From Sulfitobacter sp. W027 (GTDB lineage Bacteria > Pseudomonadota > Alphaproteobacteria > Rhodobacterales > Rhodobacteraceae): a DNA stretch of 64,000 nucleotides. Under the pieces are notes generated by a model. The model was not told where the DNA came from. It saw only the letters and a list, made by a program, of their open reading frames with translations, and ran no database searches. Of this stretch, positions 32,835-41,957 are shown in pieces; positions within the stretch are counted from its first letter, which is position 1; every line of letters begins with the position of its first letter. A program made the position numbers and the translations under genes. The stretch lies in the NCBI RefSeq assembly GCF_025143985.1, contig NZ_CP083564.1, positions 3,184,001 through 3,248,000 on the forward strand. The letters are read 5' to 3'.

Positions 32835-34790
32835 ATGACGCGCCTGATGGCGATTCTCATAGGTATTTTTGTCCTGACCGTGCCTGCCGAAGCGCAGCGC
32901 CCACGCCCTTTGGGCTGGGCGATGGATGCGATGCGTACAGGCAATTGGGACTCAGCCGCGATCCTTGCCGCCCGTGATGGGCAGGTTGCCGCTGACGTGA
33001 TCGAATGGCACCGGCTCCGCGCCGGGCGGGGCAGCTATGCCGAGGCACGCGACTTTCTCGCCCGCAGGCCCGATTGGCCGGGCGAAGAGTACCTGCGCAA
33101 GCAAACCGAAGAGGCCGTGATCGAGCAATCCGGCAGCGACATACTGGCGTTCTTTTCGGCCATGGCCCCGCAAACCCCGCGCGGGGTGCTGGCCCATGCT
33201 AAGGCGCTAATCGACAGCGGCCAGCGCGGCGAGGCCGAGGCCAATCTGGTTCTTGCGTGGCGCACCATGCCGATGAACGCCACCAGTCAGGCGCTGTTTG
33301 TCGAGGCGCATGGTAGTCTTCTGGCCCCTCATCACGCGGCACGGCTGGAAGAGATGCTTTGGCAGCGCGAGCATTCCGAAGCGCGGCAGATGTTCGATCT
33401 GGTCCCAAGCGCCGACAAAGCGCTGGCCGAGACCCGCATCGCGCTGCAAAAGCTGGAAAGCGATGTGAACGCCAAGATTGACGCGCTGCCCGCGGCCAAG
33501 GCAGATGCGCCGGGGCTGGCGCATGACCGCTTTGAATGGCGCATCCGCAAAGGGTTTGGCGATGATGCCAAAGCCCTGCTGCTACAGCGCTCCACCTCTG
33601 CCGCAGCCCTCGGTCAGCCGCCCAAATGGTCTAACCGTCGCCGTGCCATGGCGCGCGATGAAATGCGCAACGGCGACCCGAAAACCGCCTATCAGATTGC
33701 ATCGCAGCACTTTCTGACCAGCGGGTCAGACTTTGCCGATCTTGAATGGCTTTCGGGCTATATTGCCTTACGTTTTCTGGATGATCCCACCACCGCTCTG
33801 GGCCACTTCCAAAAGCATGATGGCGCGGTGGAATCCCCCATCAGCCAAGGCCGCGCCGGTTACTGGCAGGGCCGCGCGCTGGAGGCGATGGGCGATGCCG
33901 AAGGGGCCGCCCGGGCCTATGCCATGGGGGCAAAGTTCCAGACTTCCTTCTACGGATTGCTGGCCGCTGAGCGGGGCGGTATTCCTTTCGACGAAAGGCT
34001 GAAAGGCACTGCGCCTACGCAGGATTGGCGGACCTCCCCGCTGGCCCGCGCGCCGTTGTTCGAAGCCGGGCTATTGTTGCAGGCCTCTGGCGAGCTTTCC
34101 ACGGCGGAGCGTTTCTGGACCCACCTCGCAGAACAACTCGTGCCCGAAGACCTTCAGCTGTTGGGCCAAGCCGCCATCGACGTGGGTCAGCCGCACATAG
34201 CCGTGATGATCGGCAAACGCGCGGCGCAGCGCGGGTTGGAAGTGCCCGCTCCCTACTATGCGCTGCACAGTCTGGTGGAGAAAGACCTGCCGATGGCCAC
34301 TGAAATGACCCTCGCCATTGCGCGCCGCGAAAGCGAGTTTGATCCCAACGTGCAAAGCGGTGTCGGTGCGCGGGGCTTGATGCAGATCATGCCGGCCACG
34401 GCGAAAGACGTGGCGCGCGATCTGGGCATCTCTAGCCAGCACACGACAGACCGTCTGACCGCCGATCCCGATTACAACGCCCGCCTTGGGGCTACCTATC
34501 TGTCGCAGATGGCCGGGCTCTTTGATGGCAATGTGGCAATGATGTCGGCAGCCTATAACGCCGGACCCAGCCGCCCGCGCCGCTGGATGGCGACCTATGG
34601 CGACCCGCGCAACGGCGAGATCGACATCGTCGATTGGATCGAGATGATCCCCTTCCGCGAGACGCAGAACTACGTCATGCGGGTGACCGAAAGCCTGCCA
34701 GTCTACCGCGCCCGTCTGGGCAAAGACCCGCTGCCGATCCCCTTTAGCGAAGAGTTAACCGGGTCGACGCTGAAGGCGTTCGCGCCATAG
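32835..34790 (+). CDS. Soluble lytic murein transglycosylase (Slt70 type)
   Basis: A 651-residue periplasmic exo-acting transglycosylase. It has a signal peptide ([21 protein letters not shown]), a long alpha-superhelical region (about 40-470) and a C-terminal SLT/lysozyme-like domain with catalytic Glu in [20 protein letters not shown] and [18 protein letters not shown], then [14 protein letters not shown]. The ATG at 32835 lies ten bases after AGGA; the earlier ATG at 32826 lies only one base after it and is less likely. The last 36 bases overlap the convergent DMT permease gene. No lipobox is present, so the enzyme should be soluble. Confidence 0.93.
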   Translation: MTRLMAILIGIFVLTVPAEAQRPRPLGWAMDAMRTGNWDSAAILAARDGQVAADVIEWHRLRAGRGSYAEARDFLARRPDWPGEEYLRKQTEEAVIEQSGSDILAFFSAMAPQTPRGVLAHAKALIDSGQRGEAEANLVLAWRTMPMNATSQALFVEAHGSLLAPHHAARLEEMLWQREHSEARQMFDLVPSADKALAETRIALQKLESDVNAKIDALPAAKADAPGLAHDRFEWRIRKGFGDDAKALLLQRSTSAAALGQPPKWSNRRRAMARDEMRNGDPKTAYQIASQHFLTSGSDFADLEWLSGYIALRFLDDPTTALGHFQKHDGAVESPISQGRAGYWQGRALEAMGDAEGAARAYAMGAKFQTSFYGLLAAERGGIPFDERLKGTAPTQDWRTSPLARAPLFEAGLLLQASGELSTAERFWTHLAEQLVPEDLQLLGQAAIDVGQPHIAVMIGKRAAQRGLEVPAPYYALHSLVEKDLPMATEMTLAIARRESEFDPNVQSGVGARGLMQIMPATAKDVARDLGISSQHTTDRLTADPDYNARLGATYLSQMAGLFDGNVAMMSAAYNAGPSRPRRWMATYGDPRNGEIDIVDWIEMIPFRETQNYVMRVTESLPVYRARLGKDPLPIPFSEELTGSTLKAFAP

Positions 34791-35633
34791 GGTGAACAGC
34801 CCCGCCGCCACGATCATGCTAGCGCCCAGCACCACGCTGGGCCGCAGCACCTCGTTGAAGATCGACAGGCCGATGATCACGGTAAAGATCAACTGCGTAT
34901 AGGCGAAGGGCTGCACGGCGCTGGCCTCGGCGACCTCATAACAGCGGATCAGCAGCCAATGGCCCGTGACCCCGGTGATGCAGAGCGTGCCCATCAGTAG
35001 CCAGTTGCCCGGTGTCATCGGCTCCCAAAACCAGACGCCCACGGCTGTCATCACCGCCGCCCCGGTCACGCCGGTCCAGAAGAAACTCGTCGCCGTATTG
35101 TCACGCCGCGCGACATAGCGGGTCAACAGCCCGTAGACCGCGAACATTGCCGCCCCCGCAAGCGGGATCGCGGCGGCCGGATCCACCACCCGAAGCCCGG
35201 GTTGCAGGATCACCAGAACACCGATGAAGCCCACACCAATCGCCGCCCACCGCCGCCAGCCGACTTTCTCACCCAAGATCGGACCGGAGAGCGCCGCCAC
35301 CAAAAGCGGGTAGCAGGTAAAGACCGCATGGCTCTCCACCAGCCCCAGAATGGTGAAGCCCAGCACCATCGTACAAATCTGCGCCGACAACAGCACGCCG
35401 CGCAGGATTTGCACCGCGGGCTGCGTCGTGGCGGCGGCCTTGCGGATGCCGCCCGCCTTGCGCAGAGCCAGCGCGATGACGAAAGCGGCGAAGAACCAAT
35501 AACGGATCATCACCACCATCAGCACGTTGTAATTCTCGGCCAAGTGGCGCGACAGCCCGTCTTGGGCCGCGAAAACCATCGTGGTGGCGATCATCAGCAT
35601 GATGCCGAGCGGGATGTTGTTAGACTGGCTCAT
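34755..35633 (-). CDS. EamA/DMT-family permease
   Basis: A 292-residue drug/metabolite transporter with ten predicted membrane helices made of two EamA repeats. The N-terminus (LGIMLMIATTMVFAAQDGLSRHLAE) and the repeat-2 start (AGAAMFAVYGLLTRYVAR) fit the RhaT-like branch common in roseobacters. The substrate is unknown; candidates include amino acids and other small metabolites. Its ATG overlaps the mnmD stop (ATGA at 35630-35633), so it is co-translated with a tRNA-modification gene, although no functional link is evident. Its 3' end overlaps slt by 36 bases. Confidence 0.88.
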   Translation of the reverse strand: MSQSNNIPLGIMLMIATTMVFAAQDGLSRHLAENYNVLMVVMIRYWFFAAFVIALALRKAGGIRKAAATTQPAVQILRGVLLSAQICTMVLGFTILGLVESHAVFTCYPLLVAALSGPILGEKVGWRRWAAIGVGFIGVLVILQPGLRVVDPAAAIPLAGAAMFAVYGLLTRYVARRDNTATSFFWTGVTGAAVMTAVGVWFWEPMTPGNWLLMGTLCITGVTGHWLLIRCYEVAEASAVQPFAYTQLIFTVIIGLSIFNEVLRPSVVLGASMIVAAGLFTLWRERLQRRPG

Positions 35634-36304
35634 ACTGGCATCTGCGCGCGGGTCATGTGGCGCTTGCGGCCATAGCCGGGGATGCGGGTCACCTCGAAAC
35701 CACCCGCGCTGAGCGCACGGCGAACGAAGCCAGCAGCGGTATAGGTCGCGGCAGTGCCGCCCGGCGCGGTGTGGCGCGCCACCTCGGCCATCAGGTCATC
35801 GCCCCATAATTCCGGGTTCTTGGCGGGGGAGAACCCGTCGAGGAACCAAGCATCGGCCCGCCCCTGCCAAGCTGGAAGGGTCTCGCGCGCATCGCCGAAG
35901 ATGATCTCGGCCCGCAATCCCGGTAGCTCCAACACGCCGCCCGTGCCATCCCATGCCGCCGTCAGCGCATCGCGCCGCCCGTCGAGCGCCGGAAAGGCCG
36001 CATGGGCCAGCGCCATATCCTCGGGACGCATGGGGTAAGCTTCGAAACTGGTGAAATGCAGCGGCCCCTCGTGGCCCGCCTGCATCCATGCGTCCCACGC
36101 CAGCAGCAGGTTCAGGCCCGTGCCAAAGCCAAGCTCCGCAATGTGAAAGCCGGGGCGGAACCTCTCGGGCAGGTCGTTGCCCGCCAGAAAGACATAAGCC
36201 GTCTCCGCCGCGCCGTCCTCTAGGCTGAAGTAGGGGTCATCGAACTGGGTCGAAACGGGCACTTGGCCCTCGCGCCAAGTGATCTGGGCATTCTGGTCTG
36301 GCAC
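35630..36304 (-). CDS. mnmD: tRNA (5-methylaminomethyl-2-thiouridine)-methyltransferase, MnmD type
   Basis: A 224-residue SAM-dependent methyltransferase corresponding to the N-terminal half of E. coli MnmC. It adds the last methyl group to nm5s2U at wobble position 34. I chose GTG 36304 (MPDQNAQITWREGQVPVSTQF) because AGGAC lies seven bases upstream; longer in-frame starts to 36541 overlap the divergent gene. Visible are DDPYFSLEDGAAET, the SAM-binding ELGFGTGLNLLLAWDAW, and DAWFLDGFSPAKNPELW with the catalytic Asp and PxKNP. The stand-alone form fits a split MnmC; the divergent FAD oxidoreductase is a candidate for the missing half. Confidence 0.9.
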   Translation of the reverse strand: MPDQNAQITWREGQVPVSTQFDDPYFSLEDGAAETAYVFLAGNDLPERFRPGFHIAELGFGTGLNLLLAWDAWMQAGHEGPLHFTSFEAYPMRPEDMALAHAAFPALDGRRDALTAAWDGTGGVLELPGLRAEIIFGDARETLPAWQGRADAWFLDGFSPAKNPELWGDDLMAEVARHTAPGGTAATYTAAGFVRRALSAGGFEVTRIPGYGRKRHMTRAQMPV

Positions 36305-36368
36305 GGTACGTCCTGCTAGAGGGGAAGTGAAGTCGCGCAGACACTGCGCAAGCTGGCGGGGAATGGCA

Positions 36369-37400
36369 ATGGTGGATGTAACCGTAAGAGGGGCCGGGAT
36401 TTTCGGCCTGACGGTGGCTTGGGCCTGCGTCTTGCGCGGGGCGTCGGTGCGGGTGGTGGACCCTGCCGGGCCGGCGGCAGGCGCCTCGGGCGGGATCGTC
36501 GGCGCGCTGGCGCCGCATGTGCCCGAGAACTGGAACGCCAAGAAAGCCTTTCAACTCGACAGCCTTCTGAGCGCTGAGGCATTCTGGGGCGAGATTGCAG
36601 CCACAGGAGGCGTCGCGCCGGGGTATATCCGCAGCGGGCGTTTACAGCCTATCGCGGATGAAGCGGCGCTGGCCCTCGCCCGACAGCGGGAAGCCACGGC
36701 GACGGACCTCTGGCAGGGCCACGCACGGTGGGAGGTTGTCCGCGCCGAGGGGAACGCTTGGGCCCCCAATAGCCCCACCGGCTGGCTGATCCGCGATACG
36801 CTGAGCGCCCTCGTCCACCCGCGCCGTGCCTGCGCATCCCTCGTCGCAGCATTAGCGGTCAAAGGCGTAGAAGTTCTCAACGACGCCCCGGAACAAGGCA
36901 AAGTCCTTTGGGCCACTGGTGTCGCGGGGTTAGAGGTGCTTAACGCGGGCCATTCGCGTTTGGTCGGCGCAGGCATCAAGGGCCAAGCGGCGCTGTTACA
37001 GCTGGACCGAGGCGGTGCGGCACAGCTTTTCGCCGATGGGGTGCATGTGATCCCGCATCTGGACGGCACCGTGGCCGTCGGCGGCACAACTGAGAGAGAG
37101 TATGACAGCCCTGACAGCACCGATGCGCAGCTTGACGCTGTGATCGCAAAAGCCCGCGCGGCGGTGCCCGCTTTGCAAGACGCGCCGGTCGTCGAACGCT
37201 GGGCCGGATTACGTCCGCGCAGCCGGAGCCGCGCACCGATGTTGGGCGCATGGCCCGGCAAACCGGAGCATTATATTGCGAATGGCGGCTTCAAGATCGG
37301 GTTCGGCATGGCCCCCAAAGTTGGACAGGTCATGGCCGATTTGCTGCTTGAGGGGCGCGACACGATCCCCGAAGGGTTCCGGGTCAGCGATAACCTCTGA
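36369..37400 (+). CDS. FAD-dependent oxidoreductase, MnmC2/DAO type
   Basis: A 343-residue DAO-fold flavoprotein with the N-terminal dinucleotide-binding motif VDVTVRGAGIFGLTVAWACVLRG, then ASGGIVGALAPHVPENWN, which resembles the FAD domain of MnmC (the A-S-G-x-x-x-G-x-x-x-P-x stretch). The C-terminal RPRSRSRAPMLG and GGFKIGFGMAPKVG bind FAD. It may perform the oxidative removal of the carboxymethyl group from cmnm5s2U, done by the C-terminal half of fused MnmC; glycine or D-amino-acid oxidase is the alternative. Start ATG 36369 is seven bases after GGGG; ATG 36363 abuts it. It diverges from mnmD, 64 bases away. Confidence 0.78.
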   Translation: MVDVTVRGAGIFGLTVAWACVLRGASVRVVDPAGPAAGASGGIVGALAPHVPENWNAKKAFQLDSLLSAEAFWGEIAATGGVAPGYIRSGRLQPIADEAALALARQREATATDLWQGHARWEVVRAEGNAWAPNSPTGWLIRDTLSALVHPRRACASLVAALAVKGVEVLNDAPEQGKVLWATGVAGLEVLNAGHSRLVGAGIKGQAALLQLDRGGAAQLFADGVHVIPHLDGTVAVGGTTEREYDSPDSTDAQLDAVIAKARAAVPALQDAPVVERWAGLRPRSRSRAPMLGAWPGKPEHYIANGGFKIGFGMAPKVGQVMADLLLEGRDTIPEGFRVSDNL

Positions 37401-37403
37401 CGA

Positions 37404-37436
37404 AAAGAAAAAACCCCGGCCACTGGCCGGGGTTCT
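37404..37436. terminator. Bidirectional intrinsic terminator
   Basis: AACCCCGGCC and GGCCGGGGTT pair around a three-base loop (37412-37434). On the minus strand the stem is followed by a T-rich run, so it best terminates the OmpA-type lipoprotein gene; the plus-strand FAD oxidoreductase also ends here. Confidence 0.85.
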
Positions 37437-37457
37437 CAAACATTATTTAAGCGCGGT

Positions 37458-38138
37458 TTAGCGCGCGTTGGGCAGGATCACGATTTCGACCCGGCGGTTC
37501 TGCGCTTTGCCTGCGGCACTCAGGTTGCTTGCCACCGGCTGGCTTTCGCCACGGCCAAATGTCTGCAAACGCTGCTGCGGCACGCCGTTGGAGAGCAGAA
37601 TGCTGCCCACGGCCTGTGCACGACGCTCGGAAAGCTGCTGGTTGTATGCCGCTTCGCCGTCGCTGTCGGTGTGACCCACGACCTGCAGGGTGGAGTTCTG
37701 ATAGACGTTCACGTTCTGAGCCAAGGCGGCTAGATCGTCACGCAGCGCAGGAGCGACGCTTGTGCTGTCTGTCGCGAACAGGATGTCCTGCGGCAGGGTC
37801 ACGATCAGACGGTCGCCTGTGTTGGTGATCACCACACGGCTATCCATCGCGGCACGCAACTCTGCCTCTTGTTTGTCGAGCGAGTAACCAACGCCCGCGC
37901 CGATCGCGCCACCGACCAATGCGCCCTTTACGGCCGCTTCGGTACGATTGCCGTCGCCTTTCGACAGCGCACCGGCAAGGGCCCCGACGCCCGCACCGAT
38001 CAAAGCGCCGTTCTTGGTACGCTGGTTGGGATCGCCATTGCCCGGCTGCATTGGTTGCGTACACGCACCCAGTGTCATCGCGCCAGCCAGAGCGGCGGCC
38101 AAAGTCATTTTCGAAGAAATCATGTCTACTGCCTTCAT
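37458..38138 (-). CDS. OmpA-family lipoprotein with glycine zipper (YiaD-like)
   Basis: A 226-residue outer-membrane lipoprotein. The signal peptide ends in lipobox LGAC, giving a lipid-modified Cys near residue 26. A glycine-zipper segment follows (GALIGAGVGALAGALSKG and ALVGGAIGAGVGYSLDKQ), then a C-terminal OmpA-type peptidoglycan-binding domain with LQVVGHTDSDGEAAYNQQLSERRA and QTFGRGESQPVASN. It should tie the outer membrane to murein. Translation may begin at M1 (38138) or M6 (38123), the latter giving a more usual signal peptide. A GCCCCG/CGGGGC hairpin sits just upstream in the leader. The gene is probably monocistronic. Confidence 0.92.
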   Translation of the reverse strand: MKAVDMISSKMTLAAALAGAMTLGACTQPMQPGNGDPNQRTKNGALIGAGVGALAGALSKGDGNRTEAAVKGALVGGAIGAGVGYSLDKQEAELRAAMDSRVVITNTGDRLIVTLPQDILFATDSTSVAPALRDDLAALAQNVNVYQNSTLQVVGHTDSDGEAAYNQQLSERRAQAVGSILLSNGVPQQRLQTFGRGESQPVASNLSAAGKAQNRRVEIVILPNAR

Positions 38139-38255
38139 GTTTACGGGCCCCGTTCGGGCGGGGCATCTTTACGTGAACGCAATATAGTCATGCAAAGTTC
38201 CCACGAACATTACATATAGCCGCTGTTCGGCAAAAACCCGCCCAGACTCCGCAGT

Positions 38256-39125
38256 TTAGGCTTCTGCTCGCGCGGCCTCAAACGCCAGCATGGCCCGTTT
38301 GACCGGCAGGCCCCAGTGATATCCGCCCAAGCCCCCGCTCTTACGCAATGCGCGGTGACAGGGGATCAACCAACTCACCGGGTTCCGCCCTACGGCGGTC
38401 CCTACCGCGCGCACGGCACGGGGGCTACCGATGGTCTGCGCAATTTCGGAATAGGTTGTCACCTGCCCCGAGGGGATGCTCAACAGCGCCTCCCAAACCT
38501 TGATTTGAAAGGGTGCTCCGATAAGATATAGCGGCGCTTTGGCCTCCGGGTCTTTTTGCATCCCAAAGGCCGTGTCGACCCAAGCGCGCAGCCGGTCGGG
38601 CGCCTCCGTAAAATCAGCCATAGGCCAGCGACTGCAAAGATCCTCCATCGCCGCGTCTTCCCCCACTTCTGAGGAAAGCGCCAAGCCGCAGATGCCTTTG
38701 TCGGTCCCCATCACCAGCGTCGGACCGAAGGGACTGTCAAACCACCCCCAATAGATCGTGAGTCCAGCGCCCTTGCGGGCGAACTCACCGGGGCTCATCG
38801 CCTCCCAGCGCAGGAAGAGGTCATGCAACCGCCCGCTGCCCGAGAGACCCAGCTCATGCGCGGCAGCCAGCGTCGTAAAATGGTCGCGCAGCATGACCTT
38901 GGCTTGATCCAGCATCAGATACTGCTGATAGCGCTTGGGCGACACACCGACCCAACGCGAGAAAAGCCTTTGAAAATGTGCGGAAGACATGCCCATTTCC
39001 CCGGCGATCCAGTCCAGTTGCTTGGGGTCTTCGGCCTCGTCAATCAGGGCGATGGCGCGGCGCATCACCTGATAGTGGTAACCCTGATCTTCGGGCGCGG
39101 GGGATATGTCTGTGATCTGTGTCAT
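38256..39125 (-). CDS. Ada-like AraC-type regulator / O6-methylguanine-DNA methyltransferase
   Basis: A 289-residue protein joining an AraC-type DNA-binding domain (residues about 20-115; MGMSSAHFQRLFSRWVGVSPKRYQQYL) to a C-terminal MGMT domain with the suicide Cys in SWLIPCHRALRKSGG and the Arg-finger region SPRAVRAVGTAVGRNP. It lacks the N-terminal zinc phosphotriester domain of E. coli Ada, so the usual methyl-switch for transcription is absent. It repairs O6-alkylguanine; gene regulation is possible. The start is set at ATG 39125; no convincing Shine-Dalgarno is visible and a longer in-frame extension exists. It diverges from nth, another repair gene. Confidence 0.9.
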   Translation of the reverse strand: MTQITDISPAPEDQGYHYQVMRRAIALIDEAEDPKQLDWIAGEMGMSSAHFQRLFSRWVGVSPKRYQQYLMLDQAKVMLRDHFTTLAAAHELGLSGSGRLHDLFLRWEAMSPGEFARKGAGLTIYWGWFDSPFGPTLVMGTDKGICGLALSSEVGEDAAMEDLCSRWPMADFTEAPDRLRAWVDTAFGMQKDPEAKAPLYLIGAPFQIKVWEALLSIPSGQVTTYSEIAQTIGSPRAVRAVGTAVGRNPVSWLIPCHRALRKSGGLGGYHWGLPVKRAMLAFEAARAEA

Positions 39126-39235
39126 GGCATGAAGATACGCGCACCCCTGCCCCCGCGCGACCCGTTTCTTGCGCCAACGTATCGCAAAGCCCGCCCCTGC
39201 TTGCCCTGCCGCGTCTTTCATCGCATACCCGGCCC

Positions 39236-39880
39236 ATGGCCCGCCAACTTGATTACCATACGATCCGCGAGATTTTCACACGCTTCCAACAGGCCGAGCC
39301 TGAGCCCGAGGGCGAGTTGGAGCATGTGAACGTCTATACGCTCGTCGTGGCCGTGGCACTAAGTGCGCAATCGACCGACGCGGGCGTCAACAAAGCCACG
39401 CGCGAATTGTTCAAAATTGCCGACACGCCGCAAAAGATGCTCGATCTAGGGGTCGAGGGGCTAATTGAGCATATCAAGACCATCGGCCTCTACCGTCAGA
39501 AAGCCAAAAACGTCATCAAGCTGAGCCAAATCCTCGTCGACGAATACAACGGCAAGGTGCCCAATTCCCGCGCTGCGCTGCAATCGCTACCGGGTGTGGG
39601 GCGCAAGACGGCGAATGTCGTGCTTAACATGTGGTGGGGCCAGCCCGCGCAGGCGGTGGACACGCATATCTTCCGCGTCGGCAACCGCACCGGCATCGCG
39701 CCGGGCAAGACGGTCGATACGGTCGAGCGCGCCATCGAAGACAACATCCCCGCTGATTTCCAGCGCCATGCCCATCATTGGCTGATCCTGCATGGCCGCT
39801 ATCACTGCAAAGCACGCAAACCGCTGTGCCGCACCTGTATCATCCGAGACCTGTGCCAATACGAGGACAAGACAGAATGA
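39236..39880 (+). CDS. nth: Endonuclease III
   Basis: A DNA glycosylase/AP lyase for oxidised pyrimidines. The 214-residue protein has the HhH-GPD core: SLPGVGRKTANVVLNMWWG with catalytic Lys, AVDTHIFRVGNRTG with catalytic Asp, and a C-terminal [4Fe-4S] set beginning at the Cys in HGRYHCKARKPLCRTCIIRDLC. I start it at ATG 39236 (MARQLDYHTIREIF), the normal N-terminus; the longer frame runs back into the divergent ada-like gene. Its stop overlaps the following PfkB-kinase start by ATGA. Confidence 0.95.
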   Translation: MARQLDYHTIREIFTRFQQAEPEPEGELEHVNVYTLVVAVALSAQSTDAGVNKATRELFKIADTPQKMLDLGVEGLIEHIKTIGLYRQKAKNVIKLSQILVDEYNGKVPNSRAALQSLPGVGRKTANVVLNMWWGQPAQAVDTHIFRVGNRTGIAPGKTVDTVERAIEDNIPADFQRHAHHWLILHGRYHCKARKPLCRTCIIRDLCQYEDKTE

Positions 39881-40866
39881 CCCAATACGAAGTGGTTGGC
39901 ATCGGCAACGCCGTCGTCGACGTGATCTCCCATGCGGATGACGCTTTCCTTGCCGACAATGGCATCGAGAAAGGCATCATGCAGTTGATCGAGCGTGACC
40001 GCGCCGAAGACCTCTATGGTGCGATGCAAGACCGCTTGCAGACGCCGGGCGGCTCGGTCGCCAATACCGTGGCAGGTGCGGGCGCGCTGGGCCTCAAGAC
40101 CGCCTTCATCGGCCGGGTGCGTGATGATGAACTGGGCCAGTTCTATGCGAAGGCGATGACCGATATCGGCATCGATTTCGTCAACGCCCCGGTGGCAGAG
40201 GGAGAGAACCCGACCTCGCGCTGCATGATCTTCGTGACCCCGGACGGGGAGCGTTCGCTGAACACATACCTCGGCATCTCGACCGGACTGACTTCGGAGG
40301 ATGTGCCGCAGGCAGTGACTTCCCAAGCCAAGCTGATGTTTCTTGAAGGTTATCTCTTTGACCATGACGCCGGCAAAACCGCATTCCGTGAGGCCGCGCG
40401 GGCAGCGGCAGCGGGCGGCGGCATGGCGGGCATTGCCATCTCCGACCCCTTCTGCGTGGAACGTCACCGCGATGACTTCCTCACGCTGATTAAGAACGAT
40501 CTGGGCTATGTGATCGGCAACGAGGCTGAAATTCGCGCCCTGTGGGAAACAGACGATACCGAAGTCGCCCTGGCCAAGACCGCCGAGATTTGCCCGCTGG
40601 TGGTCTGCACCCGTTCGGGCGACGGGGTCACGCTGGTCCGAGGCGAGGAACGTGTCGACGTGCCGGTTGAAAAGGTCGTGCCGGTAGATGCCACGGGCGC
40701 GGGCGACCAATTCGCGGCGGGCTTCCTCTATGGTCTTGCCACGGGCCGCGATCTGGAAACCTGTGGCCGTATGGGCAACATCTGTGCGGGCGAAGTCATC
40801 CGCCACATCGGCCCCCGCCCCCAGACCGACATCATGGCGCTGTTTAAAGCCGAGGGGCTGGTTTGA
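39877..40866 (+). CDS. PfkB-family sugar kinase, probable adenosine kinase
   Basis: A 329-residue ribokinase-fold kinase. The PfkB signatures are RLQTPGGSVANTVAGAGALG near residue 55 and the C-terminal VDATGAGDQFAAGFLYGLA with the catalytic Asp. The N-terminus (YEVVGIGNAVVDVISHADDAFL) and the NPTSRCMIFVTPDGERSLNTYLG segment resemble the adenosine-kinase-like branch commonly annotated in Rhodobacterales; an inosine, fructose or ribose kinase is possible. It starts in an ATGA overlap with nth and ends in a TGATG overlap with the GNAT gene, so the three form one operon. Confidence 0.85.
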   Translation: MTQYEVVGIGNAVVDVISHADDAFLADNGIEKGIMQLIERDRAEDLYGAMQDRLQTPGGSVANTVAGAGALGLKTAFIGRVRDDELGQFYAKAMTDIGIDFVNAPVAEGENPTSRCMIFVTPDGERSLNTYLGISTGLTSEDVPQAVTSQAKLMFLEGYLFDHDAGKTAFREAARAAAAGGGMAGIAISDPFCVERHRDDFLTLIKNDLGYVIGNEAEIRALWETDDTEVALAKTAEICPLVVCTRSGDGVTLVRGEERVDVPVEKVVPVDATGAGDQFAAGFLYGLATGRDLETCGRMGNICAGEVIRHIGPRPQTDIMALFKAEGLV

Positions 40867-41459
40867 TGATGGAAAGCGGCTTTCACGACGTCCCTCCTGG
40901 CAAATTGGCGGTGGTGGTGACACATCTTCAGATGAGTGCCAAACCCACCCTCCGCGAAGTGCCTCTGCCTGAAGGTGTCACCTTTCGGAAGCTCACTCCG
41001 ACGCTCGACTGGTTTCGCGACATCTTTCGCCGGGTCGGGACGGATTGGCTGTGGTATGGGCGGCTGAAACTGGACGACGCGGCCCTCACCGCGCTATTGC
41101 AAGACCCTGCACGGGACTTCTATACGCTTACCCGTAATGGCAAGGACGAGGCGCTGCTGGAACTGAACTACCCCGAAGACGGCAGCTGTGAGCTGGCCTA
41201 TTTCGGGCTGACCTCTGCGCTGATCGGCAGCGGGTCGGGGCGGTATCTGATGAACCAAGCGATCACGCTGGCATGGGAAAAGCCGATCAACCGGCTGCAT
41301 CTACACACCTGCACTAATGACAGCCCGCAAGCGCTTGGGTTCTATATGCGCTCGGGGTTCAACCCCTTCCGCCGTCAGGTTGAGATTGACGATGATCCCC
41401 GCCTGATCGGCCTGCTGCCGCGCGATGCGGCACCGCAGGTGCCCCTGATCCAAGTTTAA
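40866..41459 (+). CDS. GNAT-family N-acetyltransferase
   Basis: A 197-residue acetyltransferase of the GNAT fold. The acetyl-CoA-binding motif A is seen in AYFGLTSALIGSGSGRYLMNQAITLAWE (split here by the usual beta-bulge), followed by NRLHLHTCTNDSPQALGFYMRSGFNPFRR, the common motif B. The substrate is unknown. Start ATG 40866 overlaps the upstream stop as TGATG, with ATG 40869 as an alternative. The last gene of the nth-kinase-GNAT operon; the following gene is convergent with only 15 bases between stops. Confidence 0.85.
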   Translation: MMESGFHDVPPGKLAVVVTHLQMSAKPTLREVPLPEGVTFRKLTPTLDWFRDIFRRVGTDWLWYGRLKLDDAALTALLQDPARDFYTLTRNGKDEALLELNYPEDGSCELAYFGLTSALIGSGSGRYLMNQAITLAWEKPINRLHLHTCTNDSPQALGFYMRSGFNPFRRQVEIDDDPRLIGLLPRDAAPQVPLIQV

Positions 41460-41474
41460 ACGACTGCTGCCGAA

Positions 41475-41957
41475 TTAGCGCACCGGCGTGCATTCCGCCC
41501 CTTGGAAACAGGCGATCACCTTGTCGACCATTGCGGGCTTGGGCGATCCAAAGAGGTCGCCGCCGCAAGGGTTGCTCTCAAGCATATAGGTGCCATTGGC
41601 ACCGCGTTTGAGAAAGGCCAGCACCTCGCCTTCCTCGGCAGAGCCGCACCACGGGCCGTAGCACAGAACGTTCAGCATCAACGGCTGTTCAAAGGGCACG
41701 TCAAAGCCCCCATCGGAAAGCGCCTTGCCACTAATTTCAGCTGGGATCGGCGTCTCTTCGGGGGGATTGATGGTGCCGGTGCCATTGTCCGGCAATGCGC
41801 TGGCATCAAAGGTCAGACGGCCCTGCACTACGACATAGCTTTCTTTAGCTTCTGCCGCGCGTTGATAGGTCGCCTCTACAGAATGAGGCAGACAACTAAG
41901 CGCAAGCGCGGGAAGCGGAGCCAAGGTGGCGAGAGCGCAAGCAATGATCCGTGTCAT
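41475..41957 (-). CDS. Secreted hypothetical protein
   Basis: A 160-residue exported protein: signal peptide [19 protein letters not shown], then a mature part with seven Cys ([45 protein letters not shown]), suggesting disulfides in the periplasm. The beta-rich middle section [14 protein letters not shown] is reminiscent of small OB-fold secreted proteins, but I cannot assign a family. Its ATG overlaps the rppH stop (ATGA at 41954-41957), so it is expressed from the rppH transcript. No other context gives a function. Confidence 0.75.
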   Translation of the reverse strand: MTRIIACALATLAPLPALALSCLPHSVEATYQRAAEAKESYVVVQGRLTFDASALPDNGTGTINPPEETPIPAEISGKALSDGGFDVPFEQPLMLNVLCYGPWCGSAEEGEVLAFLKRGANGTYMLESNPCGGDLFGSPKPAMVDKVIACFQGAECTPVR

